A stretch of DNA of 64,000 nt from Candidatus Hydrogenedentota bacterium (GCA_029565395.1 JAKQOG010000189.1:36855-100854), one strand, 5' to 3'; counted from the first letter of the stretch, positions 9,774 to 19,227 are shown. Made by a program: numbers and translations. Notes: generated by a model from the sequence alone, not told the origin.

Positions 9774-10730
9774 ATGCCCAAAGTCATTATCACCGATCAC
9801 GGTTTTCCAAACATAGAACCGGAACGCGCGGCTATTGAAACTGCCGGATTTGAGATCGAAGCCATTCAACCCATCTGCAAGACCGAAGACGATGTAATTC
9901 GGACCTGCGGCGAGGCGGACGTATTGCTGGTACAATGGGCGCCGATCACCCGCCGTGTGCTGGAAGCGCTGCCGAAAGTGCGGTGTATCGTGCGCTATGG
10001 GGTCGGCGTAAATAACTTCGATTTGCCCGCCGCGAAAGACCTGGGCGTTTGCGCCGCGAACGTCCCGGACTATTGCGTCGAGGAAGTGTCCGATCATGCC
10101 ATGGCGTTGTTGCTCGCACTGTGCCGGCGCATCCCGCAGGACCATCAGCAGATTGTTCAGGGAAAATGGGGCGTTAATCCGTTCCGCCCAATTCTGGCCT
10201 GCTCCGATATGACGCTGGGGCTGGTCAGTTTTGGACGCATTGCGCGGCGCGTGGCGAAAAAGGCGCAGGCATTTGGCTTCTCGGTCATTGCATATGATCC
10301 GCTGGCCGCTTCTTCCCTGTTCACGGAGCACCAGGTGGAATCCGTTGATTTGGACACCCTGTTCCGGCGCTCGGATGTCATATCCCTGCACTGTCCGCTG
10401 GTGCCTGAAACAACGCAATTGATCAACAAGACAACCATCGAAAAAATGAAGCCCGGTGTTATCGTGATCAACACCTCGCGGGGGCCGGTGGTCAATGAAA
10501 AGGACCTGATAGACGCCTTGAAGTCCGGAAAAATCAACGGTGCGGGTCTGGATGTGTTTGAAGAAGAACCGCTTCCGGCCGGAAGTCCGTTGCGTTCTTT
10601 CCCGAATGTGCTGATGACGAGTCATGCTGCTTCCGTTTCGGAGAAAGCCGTGGAAGCGTTGCAGCGGAAGGCCGGTGAAGCCGCGCGGGATTTCCTGTTG
10701 GGCAAGGATCCGGCTTCTCGTTTGGTGTAA
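9774..10730 (+). CDS. C-terminal-binding-protein-like D-2-hydroxyacid dehydrogenase
   Basis: LGLVSFGRIARRVAKKA; VIVINTSRGPVVNEKDLIDAL; GAGLDVFEEEPLP. Confidence 0.9.
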   Translation: MPKVIITDHGFPNIEPERAAIETAGFEIEAIQPICKTEDDVIRTCGEADVLLVQWAPITRRVLEALPKVRCIVRYGVGVNNFDLPAAKDLGVCAANVPDYCVEEVSDHAMALLLALCRRIPQDHQQIVQGKWGVNPFRPILACSDMTLGLVSFGRIARRVAKKAQAFGFSVIAYDPLAASSLFTEHQVESVDLDTLFRRSDVISLHCPLVPETTQLINKTTIEKMKPGVIVINTSRGPVVNEKDLIDALKSGKINGAGLDVFEEEPLPAGSPLRSFPNVLMTSHAASVSEKAVEALQRKAGEAARDFLLGKDPASRLV

Positions 10731-10763
10731 ACCTGAATTTTCAAAAAAAGAGGAGAACAACTC

Positions 10764-11558
10764 ATGAAATTAGTGCGATTTATCAGTGCAGGTCACCCCG
10801 AAGGCGTGTGCGGGATGGTGGAAGATTCCGGGGCCATTCGCGTCATCAAGGGCACTGTCTTGGAGCCGGGAGACGCCACCGGCGAGGTGTTGAAGGAAAC
10901 CGATATTCAGCGGTACCTCCCGCCCGTGGATCCGCCGAATATTCTCGCGCTCGGCCGCAATTACCGCGAACATGCCGCGGAAACGGATGACACCTTGCCG
11001 ACGGCCCCGCTGATGTTCATTAAAGCCACTTCCGCCCTGATAGCCCACGGCGATGACATCATCATTCCCGCCGCCGCGCCGGATCAGGTGGATTATGAGG
11101 CGGAACTGGTGGCCATCATCGGTAAAAAAGCCAAGAATGTACCATTGGATAAAGCGTTGGACTATGTGGCGGGGTACACGTGCGGGCATGATGTCTCGGC
11201 GCGGGATTGTCAGCAAAAAGACGGTCAATGGGCGCGCGCCAAGAGTTTTGACACGTTTGCGCCCATGGGACCCTATGTCGTGACGGATCTCGATCCCAGT
11301 GATGTCCGGATTCGCATGCGCGTGAATGGTGAAACCGTCCAAAATCAATCCACCAAGGACTTGGTCTTTGATGTCCCGTATCTCATCCATTATCTTAGCC
11401 GCTCACTGACCCTCCTGCCGGGCACCGCCATCTATACGGGCACCCCCAGCGGCGTCGGGATTGCGCGCAAACCGCCTCTGCTGCTCAAACCCGGCGATGT
11501 GTGCGAAGTGGATATAGAAGGCATCGGCGTCCTGCGCAACCGCGTGGTGGCCGAATAA
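10764..11558 (+). CDS. Fumarylacetoacetate hydrolase family protein
   Basis: ALGRNYREHAAE; DYEAELVAIIGKKAKNV; YTCGHDVSARD; TGTPSGVGIAR. Confidence 0.92.
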   Translation: MKLVRFISAGHPEGVCGMVEDSGAIRVIKGTVLEPGDATGEVLKETDIQRYLPPVDPPNILALGRNYREHAAETDDTLPTAPLMFIKATSALIAHGDDIIIPAAAPDQVDYEAELVAIIGKKAKNVPLDKALDYVAGYTCGHDVSARDCQQKDGQWARAKSFDTFAPMGPYVVTDLDPSDVRIRMRVNGETVQNQSTKDLVFDVPYLIHYLSRSLTLLPGTAIYTGTPSGVGIARKPPLLLKPGDVCEVDIEGIGVLRNRVVAE

Positions 11559-11576
11559 CGTTTCCAGGATTGCACC

Positions 11577-12371
11577 ATGCACTCATTGGCTTCCGACATT
11601 CAGCGTATCCGCGTTCCGAAAGGCGCTGTGGCCCTGTGGTGGCTCGCACAGGCCGGTTTTGTCTTTAAAACCGTGCGATCCACTGTCCTCTATTTGGACC
11701 CCTACTTATCCGATGTGGTGGAGAAAGCCTTCGGATTCAAACGGCTGGCGCTTGCGCCCATCGATGCGGAGGCGGTCCAGGCGGACTGGCTGATAAGTTC
11801 TCATGAGCACCTTGATCATTTGGATACGGACGCGTTGCCGGTCATCGCGCGGAACAATCCCGGCTGCCGTTTTGCCGGGTCGGAATCCTGCATGCCCGAA
11901 TATGACAAAATAGGCATTCCCGCGGATAAACAACTTCTGCTGAAGCCGGAAGAAACCTATGAACTCAGCGATGTGCGGATTATGACGGCGCGTGCGGACC
12001 ATGGAACATTGTCTCCCTCGGCGTTGTCTTTGTTGTTGGACTTTGGCGAGGTGCGCGTTATGTTCACGGGCGATACGGCGCTGAACATACCCTGGATGCA
12101 GCCGTTGATCGATCAAAAACCGGATATTTTAGTGCCGTGTATCAATGGGCGTTTCGGAAATCTGAATCCTGAAGAGGCCGCGGAACTCACGGCGTTGGTA
12201 AAGCCCCGCGCGGTGACGCCCTGTCACTTTTGGATGTTTAAGGAACACAATGGCGATCCCGAGGCGTTTGTGCAGGCCTGCGTAAGCAGGTGTCCGGAAG
12301 TGCCGGTCTGGTTGTTGCGGCCGGGCGAAGGATTTATCTGCACAAAACGCTCGATTGAAGTACTTTTGTGA
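11577..12371 (+). CDS. MBL-fold hydrolase, UlaG-like (lactonase-like)
   Basis: SSHEHLDHLD (HxHxDH) metal motif; FTGDTALN; ADHGTL. Confidence 0.83.
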   Translation: MHSLASDIQRIRVPKGAVALWWLAQAGFVFKTVRSTVLYLDPYLSDVVEKAFGFKRLALAPIDAEAVQADWLISSHEHLDHLDTDALPVIARNNPGCRFAGSESCMPEYDKIGIPADKQLLLKPEETYELSDVRIMTARADHGTLSPSALSLLLDFGEVRVMFTGDTALNIPWMQPLIDQKPDILVPCINGRFGNLNPEEAAELTALVKPRAVTPCHFWMFKEHNGDPEAFVQACVSRCPEVPVWLLRPGEGFICTKRSIEVLL

Positions 12372-12393
12372 AGTTTGGATGAAGGAAAAAAGT

Positions 12394-13374
12394 ATGGCGA
12401 GAAGAATTCGTTTTGTGGAAGCCCTGCGCGAAGGCATGCGGCAGGAGATGGAGCGCGACCCCTCCGTCTTTGTCATGGGCGAAGGCGTGGGGCCGCATGG
12501 AAGCTGTTTCAAGCAGACGGAGAACTTTACCAACTTGTTCGGCATTGACCGATCCCGCGATACGCCCATTTCCGAGTTGGCGATTGCAGGCGCGGCCGCA
12601 GGCGCCGCCATGATGGGCATGCGCCCCATCGCGGACCTGATGTGGATCGATTTCTCCATGCTGGCCATGGACCAGATCTGCAATCAGGCGGCGAAACTGC
12701 CGTATATCTCGAACGGGCAGGTCAAAACGCCGGTGGTGTACCGCATGACCACCGGAAAATCCAAGTCGAATGCAGCCCATCACTCCGGCTCGTTTTATTC
12801 TTGGTTCATCAATACCCCCGGACTGAAAGTAGTGGTGCCCAGCACGCCCTACGACGCAAAAGGGCTGATTATCTCCGCCATCCGGGATGATGGCCCAGTA
12901 ATTTACCTGGAGCATAAATTATTGCTGAATAATCGGGGAGAAGTGCCGGAAGAGCCGTATGAAATCCCTCTGGGCGTCGCGGATATCAAGCGCGAAGGAA
13001 CCGACCTCACCGTCGTGGCCACGGGCGCCATGACGGTATTCACAATGACCGCCGCGCAAAAACTGGAAAAGGAAGGCGTCTCCATCGAGATTATTGATCC
13101 GCGGACGCTGATGCCCTACGACAAGGACACCATCCTGGCGTCGGTCCGCAAGACCGGACGGCTCCTCGCCGTGGATGAGGGCTATCGATATTGCGGGTTC
13201 GGCTCGGAGATGGTGGCGATGACGGCGGAGAATGCATGGGACGCGTTGAAACAGCCGCCGCGTCAATTGACCACCATGCACACCACCATCCCTTTCAGTC
13301 CACCAATGGAAGATTATGTATTTCCCAACCCGGATCGCATCGCGGACGCCGTCCGCTCGATGATGCAGTCATAA
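12394..13374 (+). CDS. 2-oxoacid/acetoin dehydrogenase E1 component, beta subunit
   Basis: FVEALREGMRQEMERDPSVFVMGEGVG; PVVYRM; VDEGYRYCGFGSEM. Confidence 0.92.
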   Translation: MARRIRFVEALREGMRQEMERDPSVFVMGEGVGPHGSCFKQTENFTNLFGIDRSRDTPISELAIAGAAAGAAMMGMRPIADLMWIDFSMLAMDQICNQAAKLPYISNGQVKTPVVYRMTTGKSKSNAAHHSGSFYSWFINTPGLKVVVPSTPYDAKGLIISAIRDDGPVIYLEHKLLLNNRGEVPEEPYEIPLGVADIKREGTDLTVVATGAMTVFTMTAAQKLEKEGVSIEIIDPRTLMPYDKDTILASVRKTGRLLAVDEGYRYCGFGSEMVAMTAENAWDALKQPPRQLTTMHTTIPFSPPMEDYVFPNPDRIADAVRSMMQS

Positions 13375-13393
13375 CACACAGGAGTTTGATGAA

Positions 13394-14353
13394 ATGGATA
13401 CGATTACTCAAATACGCCTCCTGGAAACCATGCTGCGCGTTCGCAAGGCGGAATTGCAGCTTGCGATCATGTATAAAAACGGCAAGGTCCCATGTGCGGC
13501 CCATCTATACGAAGGCCAGGAAGCCATTGCGGCAGGAATATGTGATCATCTGCGTCATGATGACTGCATCACCAGCACCCACCGCGGCCATGGCCATTGC
13601 ATCGCCAAAGGCATGCCCATCAAGAAAATGATTGCCGAGGTGAGCGCCAAAAAAACTGGTTGCTGCGGAGGAAAAGGCGGTACCATGCACCTGTTCATGC
13701 CGGAAGTCGGCGTTATGGGCACCGTGGGCATCGTCGGCGGCGGTATTCCGATTGCCACCGGAATCGGCCTCGCGATGAAAATGCAGAATACAGACCGGGT
13801 CGCCGTCAGTTTCTTCGGCGACGGGGCCGCCAACAACGGCTCGTTCCACGAAAGCTTGAATTTGGCCGCCTTGTGGAAACTGCCGGTCATCTACATTTGC
13901 GAAAATAACCTTTATGCAACGTCCGTGGCGGTATGGCGCAGCACCCCGATTCCCGACATTGGCATACGCGGCAGTGCTTATGGCATGCCCGGCGTGACCG
14001 TAGACGGCAATCACGTGGATGAAGTGTACGCGGCCATGGAAACCGCCGTGGCCCGCGGGCGCGCCGGAGAAGGCCCCACGCTCATCGAATGTAAAACCTA
14101 CCGGATTCGCGGGCATTTTGAGGGCGACGACGCATTCTACCGCACCAAGGAAGAAGTGGCGGAAGCGCGCAAACGCGATCCGATCGATTATTGGAAAGCA
14201 CATCTGATCGCCAACGGTGCGATCACGGAAGAAACGTTTGAGGCAATGTCCGCAAAAGCGGATGAAGAAGTGGCGGAAGCTGCCGCCTTCGCGGACGCCA
14301 GCCCGTATCCGGAACCGGAATCGGCGCTGCTACTTTCAGGTAACCCCGCGTGA
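13394..14353 (+). CDS. 2-oxoacid/acetoin dehydrogenase E1 component, alpha subunit (TPP-dependent)
   Basis: STHRGHGHCIAKG; GGKGGTMHLF; GDGAANNGSFHESLNLAALWKLPVIYICENN TPP motif. Confidence 0.94.
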   Translation: MDTITQIRLLETMLRVRKAELQLAIMYKNGKVPCAAHLYEGQEAIAAGICDHLRHDDCITSTHRGHGHCIAKGMPIKKMIAEVSAKKTGCCGGKGGTMHLFMPEVGVMGTVGIVGGGIPIATGIGLAMKMQNTDRVAVSFFGDGAANNGSFHESLNLAALWKLPVIYICENNLYATSVAVWRSTPIPDIGIRGSAYGMPGVTVDGNHVDEVYAAMETAVARGRAGEGPTLIECKTYRIRGHFEGDDAFYRTKEEVAEARKRDPIDYWKAHLIANGAITEETFEAMSAKADEEVAEAAAFADASPYPEPESALLLSGNPA

Positions 14354-14387
14354 GCCATCACGATTAACCAAACAGGAGAACAATATC

Positions 14388-14684
14388 ATGGCGCAGGTAG
14401 TTGTAATGCCCCGCATGGGACAAACGATGGAAGAGGGAACCATTGTTGAGTGGAAAAAGAATGAAGGTGACACGGTCACCCAAGGCGAGGTCCTGCTGAC
14501 CATCCAATCCGATAAATCGGAGTTGGAAGTGGAATCGGACGTCTCGGGCGTGCTGGTGAAGATACTCGCCACGCCCGATAGCGGTGAAATCCCCTGCCTG
14601 GACCCCATCGCGGTCATCGGCGATCCCGGTGAAGAGGTGGATGTGGATCAGGTGGTCAGTGATTTTCTGGCAAAACGAGGATAA
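14388..14684 (+). CDS. Stand-alone lipoyl/biotinyl-attachment domain protein
   Basis: MAQVVVMPRMGQTMEEGTIVEWKKNEGDTV; lipoylation motif SDKSELEVESDVSG; ~98 aa with no peripheral-subunit-binding or catalytic domain. Confidence 0.88.
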   Translation: MAQVVVMPRMGQTMEEGTIVEWKKNEGDTVTQGEVLLTIQSDKSELEVESDVSGVLVKILATPDSGEIPCLDPIAVIGDPGEEVDVDQVVSDFLAKRG

Positions 14685-14690
14685 CATTTC

Positions 14691-15467
14691 ATGCAGGTCG
14701 ATTTAACGAACCGGATCGCGATTGTGACCGGGGCGGCACAGGGCATTGGCCGTTCCATCGCGCAGGCATTGACGCAAAACGGCGCCACGGTCATGCTCTC
14801 GGACATACAAGAGGAAAAGGGGCGCGCCACCGCCGAAGAACTCGGTCCAAACGCCGATTTCTTTACGTGCGATGTATCGGATGCCGAACAGGTGCGCGAA
14901 CTTTTTGATACCGTTATCGAACGGCATGGCCGATTGGATATTGCGGTGAACAACGCCGGAATCAATACGGGACCGGAAAACCGGGTCACGATTGATCAAT
15001 ATCCCGATGAAATCTGGCACCGCATTATCAATGTGGATTTGAACGGCACTTTTTACTGCTGTAAAGCCGCCGCCGCCCAAATGATAAAACAACATTCCGG
15101 TTCAATCATAAATATCGCCTCCATCGCGGGTGTGGTGCCATTGCGCCTGCAAATTGGGTTTGTAGCCGCCAAAGCAGGCGTGATTAAGCTCACCGAGGCC
15201 ATGGCCGCCGAATTGGGACCCATGGGCATCCGCGTGAATACCGTGTCGCCAGGATCAACCCTCGTGGAAGGCACCAAACAGCTTTTTTACAACAACAAGG
15301 AACTCGCGGAAAAACTGGCCTCGTTCATCCCCATGCGGCGTCCCGGAGAAACCAACGAAATCGCGGAAGCTGTGCTCTTTCTCGCCTCCGATGCCGCCTC
15401 CTACGTCAACGGCCACAACCTGGTTGTCGATGGCGGATGGGTCTGCGGGTTCTCCAGGGATTTTTAA
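14691..15467 (+). CDS. SDR family oxidoreductase
   Basis: TGAAQGIG, NNAG, catalytic Ser/Lys region, VNTVSPG. Confidence 0.92.
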   Translation: MQVDLTNRIAIVTGAAQGIGRSIAQALTQNGATVMLSDIQEEKGRATAEELGPNADFFTCDVSDAEQVRELFDTVIERHGRLDIAVNNAGINTGPENRVTIDQYPDEIWHRIINVDLNGTFYCCKAAAAQMIKQHSGSIINIASIAGVVPLRLQIGFVAAKAGVIKLTEAMAAELGPMGIRVNTVSPGSTLVEGTKQLFYNNKELAEKLASFIPMRRPGETNEIAEAVLFLASDAASYVNGHNLVVDGGWVCGFSRDF

Positions 15468-15495
15468 GCGTGGAATAACTTCACAAGCCACCAAT

Positions 15496-15526
15496 CCGGA
15501 TATCTCACCATTTGTCGTGTACGTTT
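15496..15526 (+). repeat. Short repeat family 3, copy 1 (CCGRATATCTCACCAnnTGTYGTGTRCGTTT)
   Basis: ~25/31 match to the sequence just after the GH-A gene stop at ~28346-28376. Confidence 0.5.
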
Positions 15527-15710
15527 TCCATTGCGCACAATTGACCGCTGCTGGCGGCGATTCGCAGAAGAAAGAAAAATACAAAGCTGGGAGGGCGAAA
15601 CTCCCGAGGCTGTCTGAGAATTGTAAAATCCCGTTTCAGGGAACGTGGAAATGATCCAACACTGGGTGTTAGTAAAAAGTATTCATCCCCACAGGGGATG
15701 GATAACTCAG

Positions 15711-15738
15711 CCCAGGATAAGCGAAGCGCCATCCTGGG
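15711..15738 (+). repeat. REP-like palindrome CCCAGGAT-AAGCGAAGCGCC-ATCCTGGG
   Basis: Perfect 8-bp arms; belongs to the family CCCAGGGTnGCGnnnCGCnnACCCTGGG. Confidence 0.75.
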
Positions 15739-15835
15739 TGTGTAGGATTTCCCCATGGAGGATACTCTGAAAGAGTTATACAAAATATTTTATGAAACTC
15801 TTACAGAGTAACATCAATTGGGGTGGTCTTGCCTA

Positions 15836-15863
15836 CCCAGGGTGGCGCTTCGCTTACCCTGGG
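15836..15863 (+). repeat. REP-like palindrome CCCAGGGTGGCGCTTCGCTTACCCTGGG
   Basis: Inverted arms with GCGCTTCGC core. Confidence 0.78.
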
Positions 15864-15932
15864 CTGGGTTGTTGAATCCCATCGAGATATCGTTGCCTTT
15901 TCACGTAGTATTAAATAATTTTCAGACAGCCT

Positions 15933-16029
15933 CTCCCGCTGAGCCGTGAAACAAGATCGGGAGAAGTAAGGGCATATTCTGGATACGGTATATTTTGTTC
16001 GACGGCTCAGCGGGAGCTTCGCCCTCCCG
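15933..16029 (+). repeat. Repeat family 2, copy 2, with an additional inverted arm
   Basis: CTCCCGCTGAGCCGT (15933-15947) is the exact reverse complement of ACGGCTCAGCGGGAG (16002-16016); right part matches 5732-5770. Confidence 0.7.
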
Positions 16030-16103
16030 AACACGGTTACTATCTTTTCAGGAGAATAGCGACGAGGCAATGACAATTAAAAGATAATAAATCCCGGCTA
16101 AAG

Positions 16104-16325
16104 TCACCTGTTCCGTGATCGCGATTCCCGTATCGCATTAAGCATATCTTTTGTGCGCGCTTTCGTCTTGACGGAGGGAACATCAAAAGGAGATTTTGAA
16201 GTGGTTGCATAGGTCAGACGATAGGTTCCACCGCCTCGCCGCTTAATCAATACTTCCTCTCTTTGCGCAATGTTAAACACTTCGGCAACATGCTGAATGG
16301 CCTCTTTATAGGTAAATATCCTCAT
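16104..16325 (-). CDS. Phd/YefM-like antitoxin (orphan)
   Basis: FTYKEAIQHVAEVFNIAQREEVLIKRRGGGTYRL resembles the Phd/YefM N-terminus; SPFDVPSVK..DMLNAIRESR tail; no adjacent toxin ORF. Confidence 0.5.
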   Translation of the reverse strand: MRIFTYKEAIQHVAEVFNIAQREEVLIKRRGGGTYRLTYATTSKSPFDVPSVKTKARTKDMLNAIRESRSRNR

Positions 16326-16444
16326 GGCTCCAATTGTATCATTTCCTCTTTATTGTTCAAGTCTTCAATACGATATTCTCAATTTTTTGTCATAGCGACT
16401 TTTATGTAACCCTTAACAGGGTAGTTTGTGGCGGTGGTTCTATA

Positions 16445-16499
16445 CCCAGGGTAGCGAAGCGCAACCCTGGGCTGGAATTATTTAATCCCCTTTGGGGAT
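16445..16499 (+). repeat. REP-like unit: CCCAGGGTAGCGAAGCGCAACCCTGGG followed by ATCCCCTTTGGGGAT hairpin
   Basis: Two consecutive inverted repeats at 16445-16471 and 16485-16499. Confidence 0.78.
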
Positions 16500-16642
16500 A
16501 ATAGATAGCATTTTACCAATAACGGACTTTACACGATTTCAAAATATGACTTTATACGCTAGGTTGGAATTATAAAACCCCCTTCGGGGATAATAAATCC
16601 TATATCGTAATCACAGGGTGTTGCGCGATCTCAAGACAAAAC

Positions 16643-17518
16643 ATGACAGGTCGGAATATGAATGAATCCCTAAATAAAAAACACGTATTAATTACCGGGG
16701 CTTCGACGGGAATTGGCGAGGCGTGCGCTCTGTCCCTTGCGGCGCGGGGGTGGCAGGTTTTCGCGGGGGTGCGGAAATCGGAGGATGGTGAGGCTCTGGT
16801 GAAGAAAGCAGGAGCGTCGTTGACGCCCATCCTGCTGGATGTGACTAAACCGGAACAGATAGCGGGCGCGGTTGATTTTGTACGGGAGCGCGTGGGTTCA
16901 ACTGGGCTTCAGGGATTGGTGAATAATGCGGGGATTGTGGTGGCAGGGCCTCTGGAATTCATCCCCATCTCGGAAGTGGAGTGGCAATTGCAGGTGAATG
17001 TGGTCGGCGTGGTGGCCGTGACGCAGGCCTTCCTGCCGATGATCCGCACATCGCACGGGCGCATCGTGATAACAGGATCTAATTCCGGGTTCTGGTGCGA
17101 ACCGTTTGCCGCGCCCTATGGCGCGAGCAAGCATGCGCTGGAAGCCATCGCGGACTCGTTGCGGGTGGAATTGTATCCTTGGGGAATTGAGGTGGCGCTG
17201 GTGCAGCCGGGGATGATCCGCACGCCCATCTGGGAAAAATCGCGCGCCGCCGCAGAAGATCTGCATGCAAAGGTCCCGCCGGAAGGCAGGGAGCTCTATG
17301 CACCGCAGATTGCCGCCTTGCGATCAGCCTTGGATAAAGCGCCCAAGCTGGCGATTCCGCCGGAACGCGTGGCCCGCGCCATCACACATGCGCTCGAAGC
17401 GCGGCGGCCTAAAACAAGGTATCGTGTGGGGCTCGACTCGCGGCTACAAGGCGTGTTGAGGCATGTGCTCCCGGACCGTTTGCGCGACCGCATCAATCGC
17501 CTGGTCATGGGACTGTAA
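16643..17518 (+). CDS. SDR family oxidoreductase
   Basis: VLITGASTGIGEACA; NNAGIVVAGP; YGASKHALEA. Confidence 0.92.
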   Translation: MTGRNMNESLNKKHVLITGASTGIGEACALSLAARGWQVFAGVRKSEDGEALVKKAGASLTPILLDVTKPEQIAGAVDFVRERVGSTGLQGLVNNAGIVVAGPLEFIPISEVEWQLQVNVVGVVAVTQAFLPMIRTSHGRIVITGSNSGFWCEPFAAPYGASKHALEAIADSLRVELYPWGIEVALVQPGMIRTPIWEKSRAAAEDLHAKVPPEGRELYAPQIAALRSALDKAPKLAIPPERVARAITHALEARRPKTRYRVGLDSRLQGVLRHVLPDRLRDRINRLVMGL

Positions 17519-17581
17519 AACTCCCGGCCACGGATGGTGTATCATGCAAGCGAATTAACAGTTAACCATAGGATTGACGGC

Positions 17582-19219
17582 ATGACGCCTTGGTGGCATA
17601 CAACAACGGTCTATCAGATTTATCCCCGTTCCTTCTATGATTCAAACGGCGACGGCATCGGCGATCTGCGCGGAATCATCCAAAAACTGGACTATGTCCG
17701 CGACCTGGGTGTTGAAACCATCTGGATTTCGCCGTTCTATCCAAGCCCGCTCGCGGATCACGGCTATGACATCACCGACTATTTCGGCGTTGCCCCGGAA
17801 TACGGGACGATGGATGATCTGGAGGAATTGCTGGAGCAGGCCCACTGGCGCAATCTCAAAATAGTGCTGGACATGGTACTGAGTCACACCTCGGATCAAC
17901 ACCCCTGGTTTATCGAGTCGCGCGCCTCGCGAAACAATCCGAAATCCGATTGGTATATCTGGCGGGAGGGCCGCGGAAACAAGCCGCCGAACAATTGGAT
18001 TGCCATGCCCGGCGGAGGCGGCTGGCACTATGTGAAGGAGCGCGATCAATGGTACATGGCGTCCTTCTTGCCCTTTCAGCCGGATCTCAACTGGCGCAAC
18101 CCGGAAGTTAAAAAGACCATGTTTGACATGGTCCGGTATTGGCTCGGAAAAGGCGTCGATGGGTTCCGCCTGGACCTTTTCACCGCGCTCATGAAGGATG
18201 CTCAATTCCGCAATAATCCGCTTCGGCCTGGATTGTACAGCGGTGGAAGGCCCTGTTTATATCAGCCCTGCATGCAGCATAATCATCCCGATATTTATCC
18301 ATTCGCGAAAGAACTGCGCGGCGTGGTGGATGAATTCAAAGATCCTGAGCGCATCCTTCTCGGAGAAACCATCGGGAGCAAACCGGAACTCCGTCAACTG
18401 CTCGGCGGCGAAAGAAATGACGGCCTCAATCTGGTGTTCATTTTCGATATGGTGTTTATGCACCGCTGGCAGCGTTCCGCAAAATGGTTCCGTCATCTCC
18501 TGAGCGAATACGAACACCATTTCCCTGCGCCATTCCAGCCCACCTATGTCTACGGCAATCACGATATGCGGCGGCTCATGAGCAAGATCGGCGATGACAT
18601 GGAACTCGCCCGCGTGCTCGCCCTCTTTCAACTCACCGCGCGCGGCGTGCCTACGGTGTACATGGGCGAGGAAATCGGGATGACGGACGTGTTCATCCCG
18701 AAAGCCGAAGCCCAGGACCCTATTTCCAAACAATGGGATTGGGTGCCGGATTTTCTGCGCGCGTGGCTGCCGGTGAATGTCAATCGTGACATGAACCGCA
18801 CGCCCATGCACTGGACCGGAGGAGACAATGCGGGATTCTGTCCTCCAGGGAGCAGACCGTGGCTTCCTGTAAATATCACTAATAAGTCGAAACGTAATGT
18901 AGAAAGCCAACTCGCCGACAACGACTCTCTCCTGCATCTCTACAAATCACTTCTTACACTGCGACGCGATCTGCCCGCACTTCATGCAGGCTCGCTCACG
19001 CTAATGGAGGGACTTCCCAATACTATATTGGGGTATGTGCGGGAAGTACCGGAGCAACGCATTGCCATTTTGCTGAACTTCGGATGCTCAGAAAGCGCCA
19101 TTTCAGCAGAGGAAAACGGAACATGCCTGTTTGCCACGGCGAAAGATGTGAAATTGGAAAAGGATCGTGTGCATCTCCCTGGGAAATCGGGTATTGTTAT
19201 CGACCTTGGCCAACGGTGA
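17582..19219 (+). CDS. GH13 alpha-glucosidase/alpha-amylase family
   Basis: VYQIYPRSFYDSNGDGIGDLRGI; VLDMVLSHTSDQHPWF; GVDGFRLDLF; YGNHDMRRL. Confidence 0.95.
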   Translation: MTPWWHTTTVYQIYPRSFYDSNGDGIGDLRGIIQKLDYVRDLGVETIWISPFYPSPLADHGYDITDYFGVAPEYGTMDDLEELLEQAHWRNLKIVLDMVLSHTSDQHPWFIESRASRNNPKSDWYIWREGRGNKPPNNWIAMPGGGGWHYVKERDQWYMASFLPFQPDLNWRNPEVKKTMFDMVRYWLGKGVDGFRLDLFTALMKDAQFRNNPLRPGLYSGGRPCLYQPCMQHNHPDIYPFAKELRGVVDEFKDPERILLGETIGSKPELRQLLGGERNDGLNLVFIFDMVFMHRWQRSAKWFRHLLSEYEHHFPAPFQPTYVYGNHDMRRLMSKIGDDMELARVLALFQLTARGVPTVYMGEEIGMTDVFIPKAEAQDPISKQWDWVPDFLRAWLPVNVNRDMNRTPMHWTGGDNAGFCPPGSRPWLPVNITNKSKRNVESQLADNDSLLHLYKSLLTLRRDLPALHAGSLTLMEGLPNTILGYVREVPEQRIAILLNFGCSESAISAEENGTCLFATAKDVKLEKDRVHLPGKSGIVIDLGQR

Positions 19220-19227
19220 TTCAAACC

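Noticed and set aside
14217-14387. N-terminal extension of the lipoyl-protein ORF
   Set aside because: Overlaps the 3' end of E1-alpha in another frame; the conserved lipoyl domain starts at ATG 14388.
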